DNA of 64,000 bases from contig NZ_JABBDY010000004.1 in assembly GCF_012847295.1 (NCBI RefSeq), forward strand, positions 124,001-188,000. Direction: 5' to 3'. Shown here one piece after another: positions 1-11,021 of this stretch. Each line of letters opens with the position of its first letter. Within the stretch, counting starts at the first letter, position 1. The notes under the pieces were generated by a model. The model saw only the letters and a program-made list of their open reading frames with translations, searched no databases and was not told the origin of the DNA. The stretch is from Microbacterium sp. MF43 (GTDB lineage: Bacteria > Actinomycetota > Actinomycetes > Actinomycetales > Microbacteriaceae). A program made the position numbers and the translations under genes.

Positions 1-135
1 ACGGACTTCGTCGGCCTCGACACCTCGCCGATCACCGTGCTTCGCAGCACCGACGTCGCCGGATTGCGGGACGACGCTCCTGTCGACGCTCCCGCCTCGC
101 GGCCCCGCAAGGACACCGGCGGTGACGACCGATGA
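1..135 (+). CDS. mnhC: MnhC/MrpC antiporter subunit, C-terminal end only
   Basis: Only the last 44 codons are inside the window; the frame is open from base 1 and ends at a TGA that overlaps the ATG of the next gene by 4 nt. The visible residues are a hydrophilic, charged tail (ending in RPRKDTGGDDR), so no membrane segment can be seen. The assignment rests on position: in Mrp/Mnh operons the NuoK-like subunit C directly precedes subunit D, and D-E-F-G follow here in the canonical order. The tail itself has no diagnostic motif. Confidence 0.7.
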   Translation, partial: TDFVGLDTSPITVLRSTDVAGLRDDAPVDAPASRPRKDTGGDDR

Positions 136-1724
136 TCGAGTTCGCCCCGGCCCTCGTCCCGCTGCTGGTGACGCTTCCGCTCCTCGGCGCGGCGATCGCC
201 CTGATCTCCGGACGGCACCGCCGCACGCAGGTGGTCGTCTCCGTCGTGACCCTCACGATCGTGTCGGTCATCGCCGCCGTGCTGCTGTTCGTGGTCGACA
301 CCTCCGACCAGGCGATCGCCGTATCGGTGGGGGGCTGGCCGATCCCCTTCGGCATCGTGCTCTACGTCGACCGGCTCGCCGCGCTCCTGGTGGTCGTCTC
401 GGCCATCGTGCTGCTCGCGGTTCTCCTGTTCTCGGTCGGGCAGGGTGCCGCCGACGGCGACGACGAGACGCCGGTCTCGATCTTCCACCCGTCGTACCTG
501 ATCCTCGCGGCGGGAATCTTCAACGCCTTCATCGCGGGCGACCTGTTCAACCTCTACGTCGGCTTCGAGATCCTGCTCGTGGCGTCGTACGTGCTGATCA
601 CGCTCGGCTCGACGGAGTCGCGCATCCGCGCCGGCGTCGTCTACATCGTGGTCTCGCTGGTGTCGTCGATCCTGTTCCTGGCATCGATCGCGATGATCTA
701 CGGCGCGCTCGGCACGGTGAACATGGTGCAGATCTCGGAGCGCATGGGCGATCTGCCCCAGGAGACGCAGCTCGTGCTGCACCTGATGCTGCTGCTCGCG
801 TTCAGCATCAAGGCCGCGGTCTTCCCGCTGTCGTTCTGGCTGCCCGACTCCTATCCGACGGCCCCCGCCCCCGTCACGGCGGTGTTCGCGGGTCTGCTGA
901 CGAAGGTCGGCGTCTACGCGATCATCCGCACCGAGACCGAGCTCTTCCTGCAGAACGACGTCAACTTCCTGTTGATGGTCGTGGCGCTCGCGACGATGAT
1001 CGTCGGCGTGCTCGGCGCGGTGGCGCAGGCCGAACTCAAGCGCATCCTGTCCTTCACGCTCGTCAGCCACATCGGGTACATGATCTTCGGGCTGGCGATC
1101 GCGACACCGGCGGCCATCGGCGCGACCATCTACTACATGGTCCACCACATCGTGGTGCAGACGACGCTGTTCCTCGCCGTCGGACTCGTCGAGCGCCGCG
1201 CAGGCAGCACCTCGATCCTGCGCGTGAAGGGCCTCATGCGCGCGGCACCGGTCATCGCGGTGCTCTACTTCATCCCGGCGGTGAACCTCGGCGGCCTGCC
1301 CCCGTTCTCGGGCTTCATCGGGAAGTTCGCGCTGTTCGACGCGGCAGCCGAGGTCGGAACGCCGATCATGATGGTGCTGATCGTGGGCGGCATCCTCACC
1401 AGCCTGCTCACCCTCTATGCCCTCATGCGCGCGTGGAACCTGGCGTTCTGGCGTGAGGAGGACGACTCGGCGGAGACCGAGGCGCGCATCTCCTACCTCG
1501 GGGCATCGCCGGGAGGCGTCGACACCGCCCGTCGCGTCATCCCGAAGATCATGACGGCGTCGACGGCCGGCATGGTGGCGGTGACCGTCGCGCTGACGAT
1601 CTTCGCCGGCCCCCTGTACGCGGTGTGCGAGCGGATCGGGGCGGCGCTGCTCGAGCCCGTCTCGCTCGTCCAGCTCGAGCAGGAGCTCGGCGCCGACAGC
1701 GAAGACCTGAAGGAGCTGCCGTGA
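132..1724 (+). CDS. mnhD: Na+/H+ antiporter subunit D (MnhD/MrpD)
   Basis: A 530-aa polytopic membrane protein of the NuoL/M/N proton-translocating family, as expected for subunit D of the multisubunit cation/proton antiporter. Around residues 125-160 the sequence runs FNAFIAGDLFNLYVGFEILL, with the membrane glutamate characteristic of these subunits. A second landmark is the region AFSIKAAVFPLSFWLPDSYP near residue 225, where the membrane lysine is conserved for proton transfer. About 14 hydrophobic segments are apparent, followed by a cytoplasmic tail rich in acidic residues. It overlaps mnhC (ATGA) and mnhE (GTGA), so translation is coupled. The expected role is Na+ and alkali tolerance and pH homeostasis at the cytoplasmic membrane. 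Confidence 0.95.
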   Translation: MIEFAPALVPLLVTLPLLGAAIALISGRHRRTQVVVSVVTLTIVSVIAAVLLFVVDTSDQAIAVSVGGWPIPFGIVLYVDRLAALLVVVSAIVLLAVLLFSVGQGAADGDDETPVSIFHPSYLILAAGIFNAFIAGDLFNLYVGFEILLVASYVLITLGSTESRIRAGVVYIVVSLVSSILFLASIAMIYGALGTVNMVQISERMGDLPQETQLVLHLMLLLAFSIKAAVFPLSFWLPDSYPTAPAPVTAVFAGLLTKVGVYAIIRTETELFLQNDVNFLLMVVALATMIVGVLGAVAQAELKRILSFTLVSHIGYMIFGLAIATPAAIGATIYYMVHHIVVQTTLFLAVGLVERRAGSTSILRVKGLMRAAPVIAVLYFIPAVNLGGLPPFSGFIGKFALFDAAAEVGTPIMMVLIVGGILTSLLTLYALMRAWNLAFWREEDDSAETEARISYLGASPGGVDTARRVIPKIMTASTAGMVAVTVALTIFAGPLYAVCERIGAALLEPVSLVQLEQELGADSEDLKELP

Positions 1725-2338
1725 CCGATCCCGTCGACGCTCCTCCCGGCGCAGCTCCCAAGCGGACGCTCGCCCGGCAGCTGTGGCGCCAGCTGCCGTT
1801 CACGGTCTGGCTGGTCGCGCTGTGGATGCTCCTGTGGGGGCAGTTCACGTGGACCGCCTTCCTGGTCGGACTCGTCGCCGCCGTCATCGTCACGCGCGTG
1901 TTCCGGCTGCCGCCGGTCGAACTGTCCGGTCGTGTGAACGCGTGGTTCGGCGCGATCTTCGTGCTCGAGTTCCTCATCGCGCTCGTCCGCGGATCGCTGA
2001 CCGTCGCCGCCCAGGTGCTCGATTTCCGGCGCCAGCCGGGCACGGCGGTGATCGCGGTCCCGCTCGTCACCGACGACGACCTCATCATGACCCACACGGC
2101 GGTGACGGCATCCCTCATCCCCGGCTCGCTGATCGTCGACACCGATCGCGACCGCCGCATCCTCTACCTCCACGTCATCGGCGTGCGGTCGGCGGCGCAG
2201 GTCGAGGCGCAGCGCGCGAGCGTTCGCCATTGGGAGCGACGCATCGTCATGGCCGTCGGGTCGCGCGCGCAGGTCGAAGCGGTGAAGGCGGATGCCTCGA
2301 CCGACCGCGCACAGCCGATCAGAGGAGGCGCGGCATGA
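1721..2338 (+). CDS. mnhE: Na+/H+ antiporter subunit E (MnhE/MrpE)
   Basis: A 205-aa protein. I chose the GTG start at 1721 because it overlaps the mnhD stop in the GTGA arrangement used throughout this operon; a longer in-frame start at 1625 would lie inside mnhD. Residues about 25-75 hold two or three hydrophobic segments, and the C-terminal half carries the soluble region with the family-typical DDLIMTHTAVTASLIPGSLIVD stretch (split here: DDLIMTHTAV then TASLIPGSLI). Subunit E is required for assembly and activity of Mrp antiporters. It overlaps mnhF by 4 nt. Confidence 0.93.
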   Translation: MTDPVDAPPGAAPKRTLARQLWRQLPFTVWLVALWMLLWGQFTWTAFLVGLVAAVIVTRVFRLPPVELSGRVNAWFGAIFVLEFLIALVRGSLTVAAQVLDFRRQPGTAVIAVPLVTDDDLIMTHTAVTASLIPGSLIVDTDRDRRILYLHVIGVRSAAQVEAQRASVRHWERRIVMAVGSRAQVEAVKADASTDRAQPIRGGAA

Positions 2339-2604
2339 ACTGGCTCCTCCTCGCCGTCTACGTGGTGTTCGCGGTCGCGGCGGTGCTGACCCTGTGGCGG
2401 ATCGTGATCGGACCCTCCATCCTCGACCGCGCCGTGGCGTCCGATGTGCTCCTCACCGAGGTGATGTGCATCCTCGGGGCCGAGATGGCGATCAACCACC
2501 ACACCCGGTCCCTCCCGGTGCTGCTGATCATCGCGGCGGTCGGAGTGTTCGGCTCCATCTCGATCGCCCGCTTCGTGGCGAGAAGGGACAACGAGCAGCA
2601 ATGA
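2335..2604 (+). CDS. mnhF: Na+/H+ antiporter subunit F (MnhF/MrpF)
   Basis: An 89-aa protein with three hydrophobic segments covering most of its length. It has the subunit F signature around LWRIVIGPSILDRAVASDVL and LPVLLIIAAVGVFGSISIAR. The ATG overlaps the mnhE TGA, and the 3' end overlaps mnhG by 4 nt, so the six genes form one translationally coupled unit. The length is normal for MrpF. Confidence 0.94.
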   Translation: MNWLLLAVYVVFAVAAVLTLWRIVIGPSILDRAVASDVLLTEVMCILGAEMAINHHTRSLPVLLIIAAVGVFGSISIARFVARRDNEQQ

Positions 2605-2963
2605 CCCTGGACGACTGGCTCGATCTGACCGCGCTCCTGCTGATCCTGGCCGGCGCGATCCTGTGCCTCACGGCCGCGATCGGCGTGCTGCGGTTCCGTG
2701 ACGTCGCGACGCGGCTGCACGCTGCGACCAAGCCGCAGGTGCTGGGGCTGATCCTCATCTGCCTCGCGGTCGCGCTCTCGCTGCGGTCGTGGCCGGTCGT
2801 CGCCTTCCTGGTGCCGATCGTCCTGATGCAGCTGGCGACGGCGCCGCTGTCTGCTCACATGGTCGGCCGGCAGGCGTACCGCAACGGCACGATCGACGAA
2901 GCGGGACTCCTCGTCGACGAGCTGGCGGATTCCCACCGCACTCCGCCCGCCGCCGGCGGCTGA
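2601..2963 (+). CDS. mnhG: Na+/H+ antiporter subunit G (MnhG/MrpG)
   Basis: A 120-aa protein, the last gene of the antiporter operon. Three membrane segments are visible (residues about 8-30, 45-65, 70-92). The motif GVLRFRDVATRLHAATKPQV between them is characteristic of subunit G. The C-terminal tail is hydrophilic. The next gene converges from the other strand 20 nt downstream; the short gap contains an imperfect G/C-rich dyad that could act as a terminator, but it has bulges and I do not list it separately. Confidence 0.94.
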   Translation: MTLDDWLDLTALLLILAGAILCLTAAIGVLRFRDVATRLHAATKPQVLGLILICLAVALSLRSWPVVAFLVPIVLMQLATAPLSAHMVGRQAYRNGTIDEAGLLVDELADSHRTPPAAGG

Positions 2964-2983
2964 CTCCCGTGGGGGAGCCGGCG

Positions 2984-5599
2984 CTACGGCGTGGGGGTGA
3001 GGGTGAGGGTGTCGACCGTGGACTCGCTGACCGCGGCGGGTGAATATGCCCAGGGCGTGAGTTCGACGTTCTGCCACGCATCCGTCTGGTCGATGTAGTT
3101 CGCGTGGAACGCGTGGCCGCTCGCGCCGGTCAGGTGATTCCAACCGGAGTCGTCGAAGTCGGCGAGGTCGACGACCATGCGCATCGACGGAACGGTGACG
3201 GTCGAGAAGCCCTCGCCCATGACCCACCCGGTCGCGTTGACAACCGAGGACCCGCCGCCGGCCGGCACCGGACCGCGGTTGAAGAGCCACTCGATGGGCG
3301 CGATGCCCGATGACCCGAAGGTGTCGCTGCGCAGCGAGAGCGCGTGCAGCGATCCCCAGTTCCACTTCGACGGGTTCTCGCCCTGCAGGGCCACGAGACG
3401 CTCGTACGCGTCGACGGCCGAGCGGCGCAGCATCTCTTCCTGGCCCGACACGTCGATCGCCTCGTTCGTCCACCACGGCGACGCGGGCTCGCGCAGCAGC
3501 TCGTCCACGACCAGGAACAGGCGGGCCTGGTCCGAGAGCGGAACCGGGTTCTCGCGGCCGGTCACGAACAGGTTGCCGGCCAGTTCGTCCCAGAGCACGT
3601 TCGCGTAGGCGGCGGCGGGCGAGTCCGCGTCGTTCTGGGCGTCCCACGTGCGCAGCAGATCGAGCGCGGCATCCGTTCCCTCGTCGCCCGTCTCGACCTC
3701 GGCGTAGGCGCCCGACAGGCGCATGCCGAGGAAGAACGCGTTGTCGGACTGGATGTCGAGCATGTCCTGCGCGGTCAGCGGATTGTTGGCGGACTTGCGC
3801 TCGATGAGGTCGACGATGCGTGCGGCGCGCCAACCGTAATCCCAGTCGCGCGTGAGGAAGTGCGGGTAGTCCTCCCCGACGATCGCGTTGTTGGCCGTGA
3901 CGATGTAGCCCTCGTCGGGGTTGTAGACCACCGGCAGCTCCTCGAACGGGATGAATCCCTGCCAGTCGTACGCGGAGTCCCATCCGGGCTGAGGCATGGA
4001 GCCGTCGCCGGCGCCGCGGATCGGCAGCGTGCCCGGCGTCTGGTAGCCGATGTTGCCGTCGACGTCGGCATACACGAGGTTCTGCGCGGGCACGGCGAAC
4101 TGCTGCGCGGCGGCTCGGAAGTCGTCGAAGTCCTTCGCGAGGTTGAGGGTGAAGATCGCCGTCGCCGTGGTCGCCGGCGTGAGCGCCGTCCACTGCAGGC
4201 TCACGGCGTAATCGCCCTCGGGCGCGTCGGCAGGCTGCTCCACGCCGCCGCCGCTGCCGGTCCACGGGTCGTCGGCGATCGCGGTGTGGTCGTCGGTCAG
4301 GCCGGAGATGATCGGGCCGTGGACGGTGGACCGGATCTCGAGCTCGACGTCGTCGCCGCCCGCGACCTCGATGGTCTCGGTGCGCACGTCCAGCGGCACG
4401 AGCTCACCGTCGCGCCAATAGCTGTCGCCCTCGACCTTCTCGAGGTAGAGGTCGGTCACGTCGGTGGTCAGGTTGGTGAACCCCCACGCGACGCGGTCGT
4501 TGTGGCCGATGATGACTCCGGGGACGCCGGAGAAGCCGAAGCCGGCCACGTCGAACGCGCACGCCTCCGAGACGACGCGGCACTTGAGCTGGACCTGGTG
4601 CCACACGCTCGGCAGCGAGGCTCCGAGGTGCGGGTCGTTCGCGAGAAGGGGGAGGCCGCTGTCGGTCAGATCACCCGAGACGACCCACGAGTTCGAACCG
4701 ATGCCCTCGCCGACGCCGCCCACGAGCGCGCTCACCGCCTCCACGACCCCGTCGACCTCGGACCATTCGATCGACGCCGTAGCGGCGGCCGCCTTCTGCT
4801 CCACCGCGGTATCGGCAGCCGTGCCGACCGCGGGAACGCTCGAGATCGACGGCACGATCACCGGATTGCGGTCGAAGGGGTAGGTCGGGTACAGCTCGCG
4901 CATCTGCTCGGGTGTGAAGTCCGCCGCGATCACCGCACGCTCGGTCTCCTCCTCGATGTTCGAGCGGAGGTCCCAGGCCATGGCCTTCAGCCATGCGACC
5001 GAGTCTGCGGGCCTCCACGGCTCGATCTCGTAGTCCGAGTTCTGCAGGCCGAGCACGGCGTATTCGAGCGAGACGTCCGCCCCGTCGTGATCGGCGAGGT
5101 AGGCGTTCACACCCTCGGCATAGGCCTCGTAGTAGGCGAGCGTCTCGTCGTCGAGGGCGGCGACCTCCTGCTCGGCGATCTCGCGCCATCCCAGCGTGCG
5201 CAGGAACCGATCGGTCGCCAGCTGCGATTCGCCGAAGATCTCCGAGACGCGGCCGCTCGTGACGTGGCGTCGGAAGTCCATCTCCCAGAAGCGGTCCTGC
5301 GCATGCACGTACCCCTGCGCGAAGAAGAGGTCGGAGGGGGTCGCCGCGGTGATGGTCGGGATGCCCAGCGCATCGCGCTGAACGCTGACCTCATCGCTCA
5401 GCCCGCTGAGCGCGACTTCTCCCTCGACCTGGGGGAACGAGCGCTGGATCGTGAAGGCGAGGAATCCGGTCGCGACGAGCGCGAGCGCGACGACGCCGGC
5501 GACGACGCTGAAGAGGGTGATGCCGATGCGGCGGCCGATCGAGCGGCGCGGCGGGGCTTCCTCGGCGGTCTCGAGCGGCGCGGTGGCGGTCTTCAGCAT
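2984..5599 (-). CDS. Penicillin acylase family protein (Ntn hydrolase), membrane-anchored
   Basis: An 871-aa member of the penicillin G acylase/peptidase S45 family, which hydrolyses amide bonds of beta-lactams, acyl-homoserine lactones or other N-acyl compounds after autocatalytic cleavage into two chains. The predicted N-terminal nucleophile is the Ser in the motif GIGSNSWVVSG around residue 305. The alpha-chain part includes FFAQGYVHAQDRFWEMDFRR, and a strong family motif ANDPHLGASLPSVWHQVQL follows the cleavage site. A single hydrophobic segment near residues 25-47 after basic residues suggests a signal anchor, so the enzyme is probably exported. It ends convergently 20 nt from mnhG and is apparently monocistronic. 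Substrate cannot be predicted; quorum-signal or antibiotic acyl hydrolysis are the known family options. Confidence 0.9.
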   Translation of the reverse strand: MLKTATAPLETAEEAPPRRSIGRRIGITLFSVVAGVVALALVATGFLAFTIQRSFPQVEGEVALSGLSDEVSVQRDALGIPTITAATPSDLFFAQGYVHAQDRFWEMDFRRHVTSGRVSEIFGESQLATDRFLRTLGWREIAEQEVAALDDETLAYYEAYAEGVNAYLADHDGADVSLEYAVLGLQNSDYEIEPWRPADSVAWLKAMAWDLRSNIEEETERAVIAADFTPEQMRELYPTYPFDRNPVIVPSISSVPAVGTAADTAVEQKAAAATASIEWSEVDGVVEAVSALVGGVGEGIGSNSWVVSGDLTDSGLPLLANDPHLGASLPSVWHQVQLKCRVVSEACAFDVAGFGFSGVPGVIIGHNDRVAWGFTNLTTDVTDLYLEKVEGDSYWRDGELVPLDVRTETIEVAGGDDVELEIRSTVHGPIISGLTDDHTAIADDPWTGSGGGVEQPADAPEGDYAVSLQWTALTPATTATAIFTLNLAKDFDDFRAAAQQFAVPAQNLVYADVDGNIGYQTPGTLPIRGAGDGSMPQPGWDSAYDWQGFIPFEELPVVYNPDEGYIVTANNAIVGEDYPHFLTRDWDYGWRAARIVDLIERKSANNPLTAQDMLDIQSDNAFFLGMRLSGAYAEVETGDEGTDAALDLLRTWDAQNDADSPAAAYANVLWDELAGNLFVTGRENPVPLSDQARLFLVVDELLREPASPWWTNEAIDVSGQEEMLRRSAVDAYERLVALQGENPSKWNWGSLHALSLRSDTFGSSGIAPIEWLFNRGPVPAGGGSSVVNATGWVMGEGFSTVTVPSMRMVVDLADFDDSGWNHLTGASGHAFHANYIDQTDAWQNVELTPWAYSPAAVSESTVDTLTLTPTP

Positions 5600-5777
5600 C
5601 GAAGCTCTTTCGGTTCGGCGAGGGGCCGGAACGCAGTGTCATGCGCGACGATCCCCGGTTTCGCGCGTTCGGGTCGCGCGCACCGTCTCGAATCGTAACC
5701 CGGCCCAGGTCGGGAGCCGAATCACCGTGCCGTCGAACCGCGCGGCCCGCCGCCGCCGATCAACCGATGCGGCGTGC

Positions 5778-7229
<1,452 letters not shown>

Positions 7230-7309
7230 CTATTTCAGCGCCGTATACCCGAAATCCGGTGTGACGTGGCGGAATGGCGCAAGCGCGACCCGTGGTACAG
7301 AGTTGTCAC

Positions 7310-8875
7310 ATGAGCATCCATGTGAATGCCGACAACTTCGTGCGCGCGGAGACGGACCGCATGTTCGCGGACATCCAGCGCGACGCGGGCGGCGTGAACA
7401 CGTTCCGGCACAATCGCGAGCCGGCGCCCATCGAGGGGCAGACAGTGATCCGCCTCAACCGCGACACGCTCTACAGCTTCGCGATCGTCGACCTCTCCGA
7501 GGGTGCCACGCTGGTGATTCCCGACGCGGACGGCCGCTACCTCTCGGTCATGGTGCTGGACCAGCGGCATTACGTCCGCGCCGTGCTGCACGACGCCGGC
7601 TCGTATGAACTGCGCGACCTGGCCCCCGACGCCGACTACGTCCTCGTGGCCGCGCGCACGCTCGTCGATCCGCAGGATCCCTCCGATCTCGCCGTGGTCG
7701 CCCGCCTGCAGGACGCGATCCAGCTCGAGGCACGCTCAGCGCGCCCGTTCGAGATGCCCGACTACGACGTCGCATCGCTGGACGCGACGCGCAGCGCGCT
7801 GCTGTCGCTGGCGGCAGGGCTGCGCGGGTTCGACCGCATGTTCGGGGGCGAGCACGACGTGGATCCGGTGCGGCACCTCATCGGTGCGGCCGCCGGCTGG
7901 GGCGGCCTGCCGATCACCGAGGCCTCGTATGTGGGCGTCGCGCCGCAGCAGCCGGTGGGCTTCTACGACCTCACCATGCGCGACGTGCCGGTCGATGCCT
8001 TCTGGTCGGTGTCCGTCTACAACGCGCAGGGCTACTTCGAGCCGAACGCCGAGAACCGGTACACCGTGAACAGCGTGACCGGGGTGCCCGATGAGGACGG
8101 GGCCATCACCGTGCGCTTCACGCCGCCGGGAGAAGCGACGGCACCTAACAGCATCCCGCTCCCCGAGGGCTGGAACTACCTCGTGCGCCTCTACCGCCCG
8201 CGGCCGGAGTTCCTCGAGGGCTCGTGGCACGTGCCCGACCTCATTCGGCGCGCGGATCTTCGGGCGACGAACCACACCTCCGAGTCGGAAGAAGAGCGGA
8301 CGGATGCCTCGCCCCTCGTCGCCGCGGAAGCGGCGGCTGAGCCGGATGCCGAGGCGGGCGAGTCCGGCGCTGGACACGAGGTGGAGCGCGAGCCCAAGGC
8401 CGCCGAGGACGAGGCCGAGCACGAGGACGAGGCAGAGCACGAGAACGAGGCCGAGCACGAGGACGAGGCCGAGCACGAGAACGAGGCCGAGCACGAGAAC
8501 GAGGCCGAGCACGACGACGAGGCCACCGGGCCCGGGCACCATGCCGAGGCCGAGCACGATGCCGAGCGCGAGCCCGCCGAGGAGGCCGGGTCCGATGACG
8601 CGGGGTCCGATGGCGCGGGGTCCGCGGAGGCCTCCGACGCCGGCACGGAGTCGTCCGACGCCCCGGCGCCGTGGGTGCAGACCCCCGCCGAGGAGCTGAC
8701 CGAAACCCATGCGGACGACGACTCGCCGTCGTGGGGGCGGAGCGAGGAGGACACGGCCGCCGACGCCGCCGTGTCCGACGAGGCCGAGGACGAGGCATCC
8801 GATCTCGACGACGACACCGAGCGGGTCGAGCGGCGACGCAACAGCGACGGAGACGATCTCAGCCGGCTCCCGTAG
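7310..8875 (+). CDS. DUF1254/DUF1214 domain protein with acidic repeat tail
   Basis: A 521-aa protein. I prefer the ATG at 7310 over an earlier in-frame start because the recognisable domain begins immediately (MSIHVNADNFVRAETDRMF). Residues about 1-110 resemble DUF1254 (TVIRLNRDTLYSFAIVDL) and residues about 215-315 resemble DUF1214 (DVPVDAFWSVSVYNAQGYF, LPEGWNYLVRLYRP). These domains occur together in proteins of unknown enzymatic role. After residue 320 the sequence becomes low-complexity, dominated by Glu, Asp, Ala and His, including six 6-residue units of the type AEHE(D/N)E. There is no signal peptide or membrane segment. The tail is unusual for the family; it may be a flexible, metal-binding or spacer region. 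No function is assigned. Confidence 0.8.
   Translation: MSIHVNADNFVRAETDRMFADIQRDAGGVNTFRHNREPAPIEGQTVIRLNRDTLYSFAIVDLSEGATLVIPDADGRYLSVMVLDQRHYVRAVLHDAGSYELRDLAPDADYVLVAARTLVDPQDPSDLAVVARLQDAIQLEARSARPFEMPDYDVASLDATRSALLSLAAGLRGFDRMFGGEHDVDPVRHLIGAAAGWGGLPITEASYVGVAPQQPVGFYDLTMRDVPVDAFWSVSVYNAQGYFEPNAENRYTVNSVTGVPDEDGAITVRFTPPGEATAPNSIPLPEGWNYLVRLYRPRPEFLEGSWHVPDLIRRADLRATNHTSESEEERTDASPLVAAEAAAEPDAEAGESGAGHEVEREPKAAEDEAEHEDEAEHENEAEHEDEAEHENEAEHENEAEHDDEATGPGHHAEAEHDAEREPAEEAGSDDAGSDGAGSAEASDAGTESSDAPAPWVQTPAEELTETHADDDSPSWGRSEEDTAADAAVSDEAEDEASDLDDDTERVERRRNSDGDDLSRLP
8411..8518 (+). repeat. In-frame 18-bp tandem repeat, six units
   Basis: Six consecutive 18-bp units close to GAGGCCGAGCACGAGGAC lie inside the coding sequence of the DUF1214 protein. 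The period is a multiple of three, so unit number could change without breaking the frame. Units differ mainly at one base that switches Asp to Asn. Confidence 0.9.
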
Positions 8876-8884
8876 AAGCCGACC

Positions 8885-9649
8885 TCACTCCATCGCTGAT
8901 TCGCGGGCCTCGTCCCACTCCTCTTCGAGGTGGTCGCCGGTGCGGTGGTCGAGCTCGCGCTCGGCGCCGACGCGGCGCCCCCACCACACGACGAGCGTCG
9001 CGACGACGAGGAACGCCGCCGAGATCACCACGATCCAGAACGCGACCTCCGTCCATCCGCCGGGGTTGTTCGGGTTGAGGAACGGGTAGGGGTACCAGAA
9101 CGGATCGCGCGAGACCGGGTTCGTCACCAGCGGTCCGCGCAGCAGCGTGTACAGCACCCACAGGATGGGGAACGCGATGATGCCCCACACGGCGCGCCAC
9201 GGCAGCGCCCGCCGCCGCGGGCCGACGAAGAGATCGACCAGCAGGAAGAGCGGGCCGATCAGGTGCAGCAGCTCGTTGGACCACGGGATCGGGGCGCTGC
9301 CCTGCGGCAGCTCGATGCTGCGGAGCAGCCAGTTGTAGACCACGCCGGTGATGATCATGTACGTCGTCACGCAGGCGAGCGCCATCGCCAGCGCGGGTGG
9401 TTCCACGTGTGCACCGCGTCCGCGCGTGAAGTGCCAGAGCCCCGCCCACGCCAGCACGACCGCCGCCAGGCTGTTGGACAGGATCGTGAAGAAGCTGAAG
9501 AAGTTGGCGACCGTGGTCGCGACATCCCGACCCAGCTCGGCGGCCGTCCCCACCGAGGCCGACAGCTGCGCGACGATCGCCGCGATGATCAGCGCCGCCA
9601 TGACGAGACGCATCGCCGACCAGGCCCCCGCCCACGTACGGTTACGCAT
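8885..9649 (-). CDS. Pr6Pr family six-helix membrane protein
   Basis: A 254-aa integral membrane protein with about six or seven hydrophobic helices and the family-like stretches NFFSFFTILSNSLAAVVLAW and WSNELLHLIGPLFLLVDLF. Pr6Pr proteins are widespread in actinobacteria and have no established function. I chose the ATG at 9649 (MRNRTWAGAWSAMRLVMAAL); the same frame remains open far upstream through antisense sequence of purA, which is not coding. The charged C-terminus (ERELDHRTGDHLEEEWDEAR) is cytoplasmic by the positive-inside rule. It is divergent from purA with 78 bp between the start codons. Confidence 0.82.
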   Translation of the reverse strand: MRNRTWAGAWSAMRLVMAALIIAAIVAQLSASVGTAAELGRDVATTVANFFSFFTILSNSLAAVVLAWAGLWHFTRGRGAHVEPPALAMALACVTTYMIITGVVYNWLLRSIELPQGSAPIPWSNELLHLIGPLFLLVDLFVGPRRRALPWRAVWGIIAFPILWVLYTLLRGPLVTNPVSRDPFWYPYPFLNPNNPGGWTEVAFWIVVISAAFLVVATLVVWWGRRVGAERELDHRTGDHLEEEWDEARESAME

Positions 9650-9727
9650 ACCGCACACACTAGCGAGGGGCGTGCGGATCGGATCGATAGGATGGGGTGT
9701 AACCGTCCGATAACGGGGGAGTAGCCC

Positions 9728-11014
9728 ATGCCAGGCATCGTGATCGTCGGAGTCCAGTGGGGAGACGAGGGCAAGGGCAAGGCCACCGATCTCCTGGGCG
9801 ACCGCACCGACTGGGTCGTCAAGTTCAACGGCGGCAACAACGCCGGGCACACCGTCGTCATCGGCAACGAGAAGTACGCCCTGCACCTGCTCCCGTCGGG
9901 GATCCTGTCGCCGGGGGTGAACGCCGTGATCGGCAACGGCGTCGTCATCGACCTCGAGGTGCTCTTCGCCGAACTCGAGGCGCTCAACGCGCGCGGCCTC
10001 GACACGTCGCGTCTCCGCGTCAGCGCGAATGCGCACATCATCACGCAGTACCACCGCACCCTCGACAAGGTCACCGAGCGCTTCCTCGGCAAGCGTCAGA
10101 TCGGCACGACCGGTCGCGGCATCGGGCCGGCCTACGCCGACAAGATCAACCGCGTCGGCATCCGCGTCCAGGACCTCTTCGACGAGAACATCCTGCGTCA
10201 GAAGGTCGAGGGTGCCCTCGACCAGAAGAACCACCTTCTCGTGAAGATCTTCAACCGCCGGGCGATCACCGCCGACGAGATCGTCGAAGACCTGCTCTCG
10301 TATGCCGAGCGCCTGCGCCCCATGGTCGCCGACACCGGGCTGCTTCTGAACGACGCGCTCGACGCCGGCGATGTCGTGGTGTTCGAGGGGGGCCAGGCGA
10401 CGATGCTCGACGTCGACCACGGCACGTACCCCTTCGTGACCTCGTCGTCGGCGACCGCCGGAGGCGCCGCGACCGGATCGGGGGTGGGGCCGAACCGGCT
10501 CGACCGCATCGTCGGAATCGTCAAGGCCTACACGACTCGCGTCGGCTCGGGACCGTTCCCGACCGAGCTCTTCGACGACAACGGCGACTACCTTCGCTCG
10601 CGGGGCTTCGAGTTCGGCACGACCACCGGGCGCCCGCGCCGCGTCGGATGGTACGACGCTCCCATCACGCGGTACGCGACGCGCATCAACGGCATCACCG
10701 ACCTCGTGCTCACCAAGCTCGACATCCTCACCGGCCTCGAGCAGATCCCCGTGTGCGTCGCCTACGAGGTCGACGGCGAGCGGTTCGACGAGGTGCCGGT
10801 CAACCAGTCCGACTTCCACCACGCCAAGCCGATCCTCGAGTACTACCCCGGGTGGAAGCAGGACATCTCGACGGCGCGCTCGTTCGACGACCTCCCGGTC
10901 GAGGCGCAGGAGTACGTGCTCGCCCTCGAGGCGATGAGCGGCACGCGGATCTCGGTGATCGGCGTGGGGCCCGCGCGCGACGCCGTGATCGTGCGCCACG
11001 ACCTCATCGACTGA
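9728..11014 (+). CDS. purA: Adenylosuccinate synthetase
   Basis: A 428-aa enzyme that converts IMP and aspartate to adenylosuccinate with GTP, the first committed step to AMP. The diagnostic N-terminal motif [15 protein letters not shown] carries the catalytic Asp and the P-loop-like glycines. [20 protein letters not shown] and [15 protein letters not shown] are further family signatures. A strong Shine-Dalgarno (GGGGGAG at 9715-9721) lies 6 nt before the ATG. The downstream lactonase gene follows after 7 nt on the same strand and may be co-transcribed. Length is normal. Confidence 0.98.
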   Translation: MPGIVIVGVQWGDEGKGKATDLLGDRTDWVVKFNGGNNAGHTVVIGNEKYALHLLPSGILSPGVNAVIGNGVVIDLEVLFAELEALNARGLDTSRLRVSANAHIITQYHRTLDKVTERFLGKRQIGTTGRGIGPAYADKINRVGIRVQDLFDENILRQKVEGALDQKNHLLVKIFNRRAITADEIVEDLLSYAERLRPMVADTGLLLNDALDAGDVVVFEGGQATMLDVDHGTYPFVTSSSATAGGAATGSGVGPNRLDRIVGIVKAYTTRVGSGPFPTELFDDNGDYLRSRGFEFGTTTGRPRRVGWYDAPITRYATRINGITDLVLTKLDILTGLEQIPVCVAYEVDGERFDEVPVNQSDFHHAKPILEYYPGWKQDISTARSFDDLPVEAQEYVLALEAMSGTRISVIGVGPARDAVIVRHDLID

Positions 11015-11021
11015 CGCGCCG

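Noticed and set aside
3344-5698. A 2.3-kb plus-strand open frame
   Set aside because: Antisense to the penicillin acylase gene; third-position GC bias supports the minus strand.
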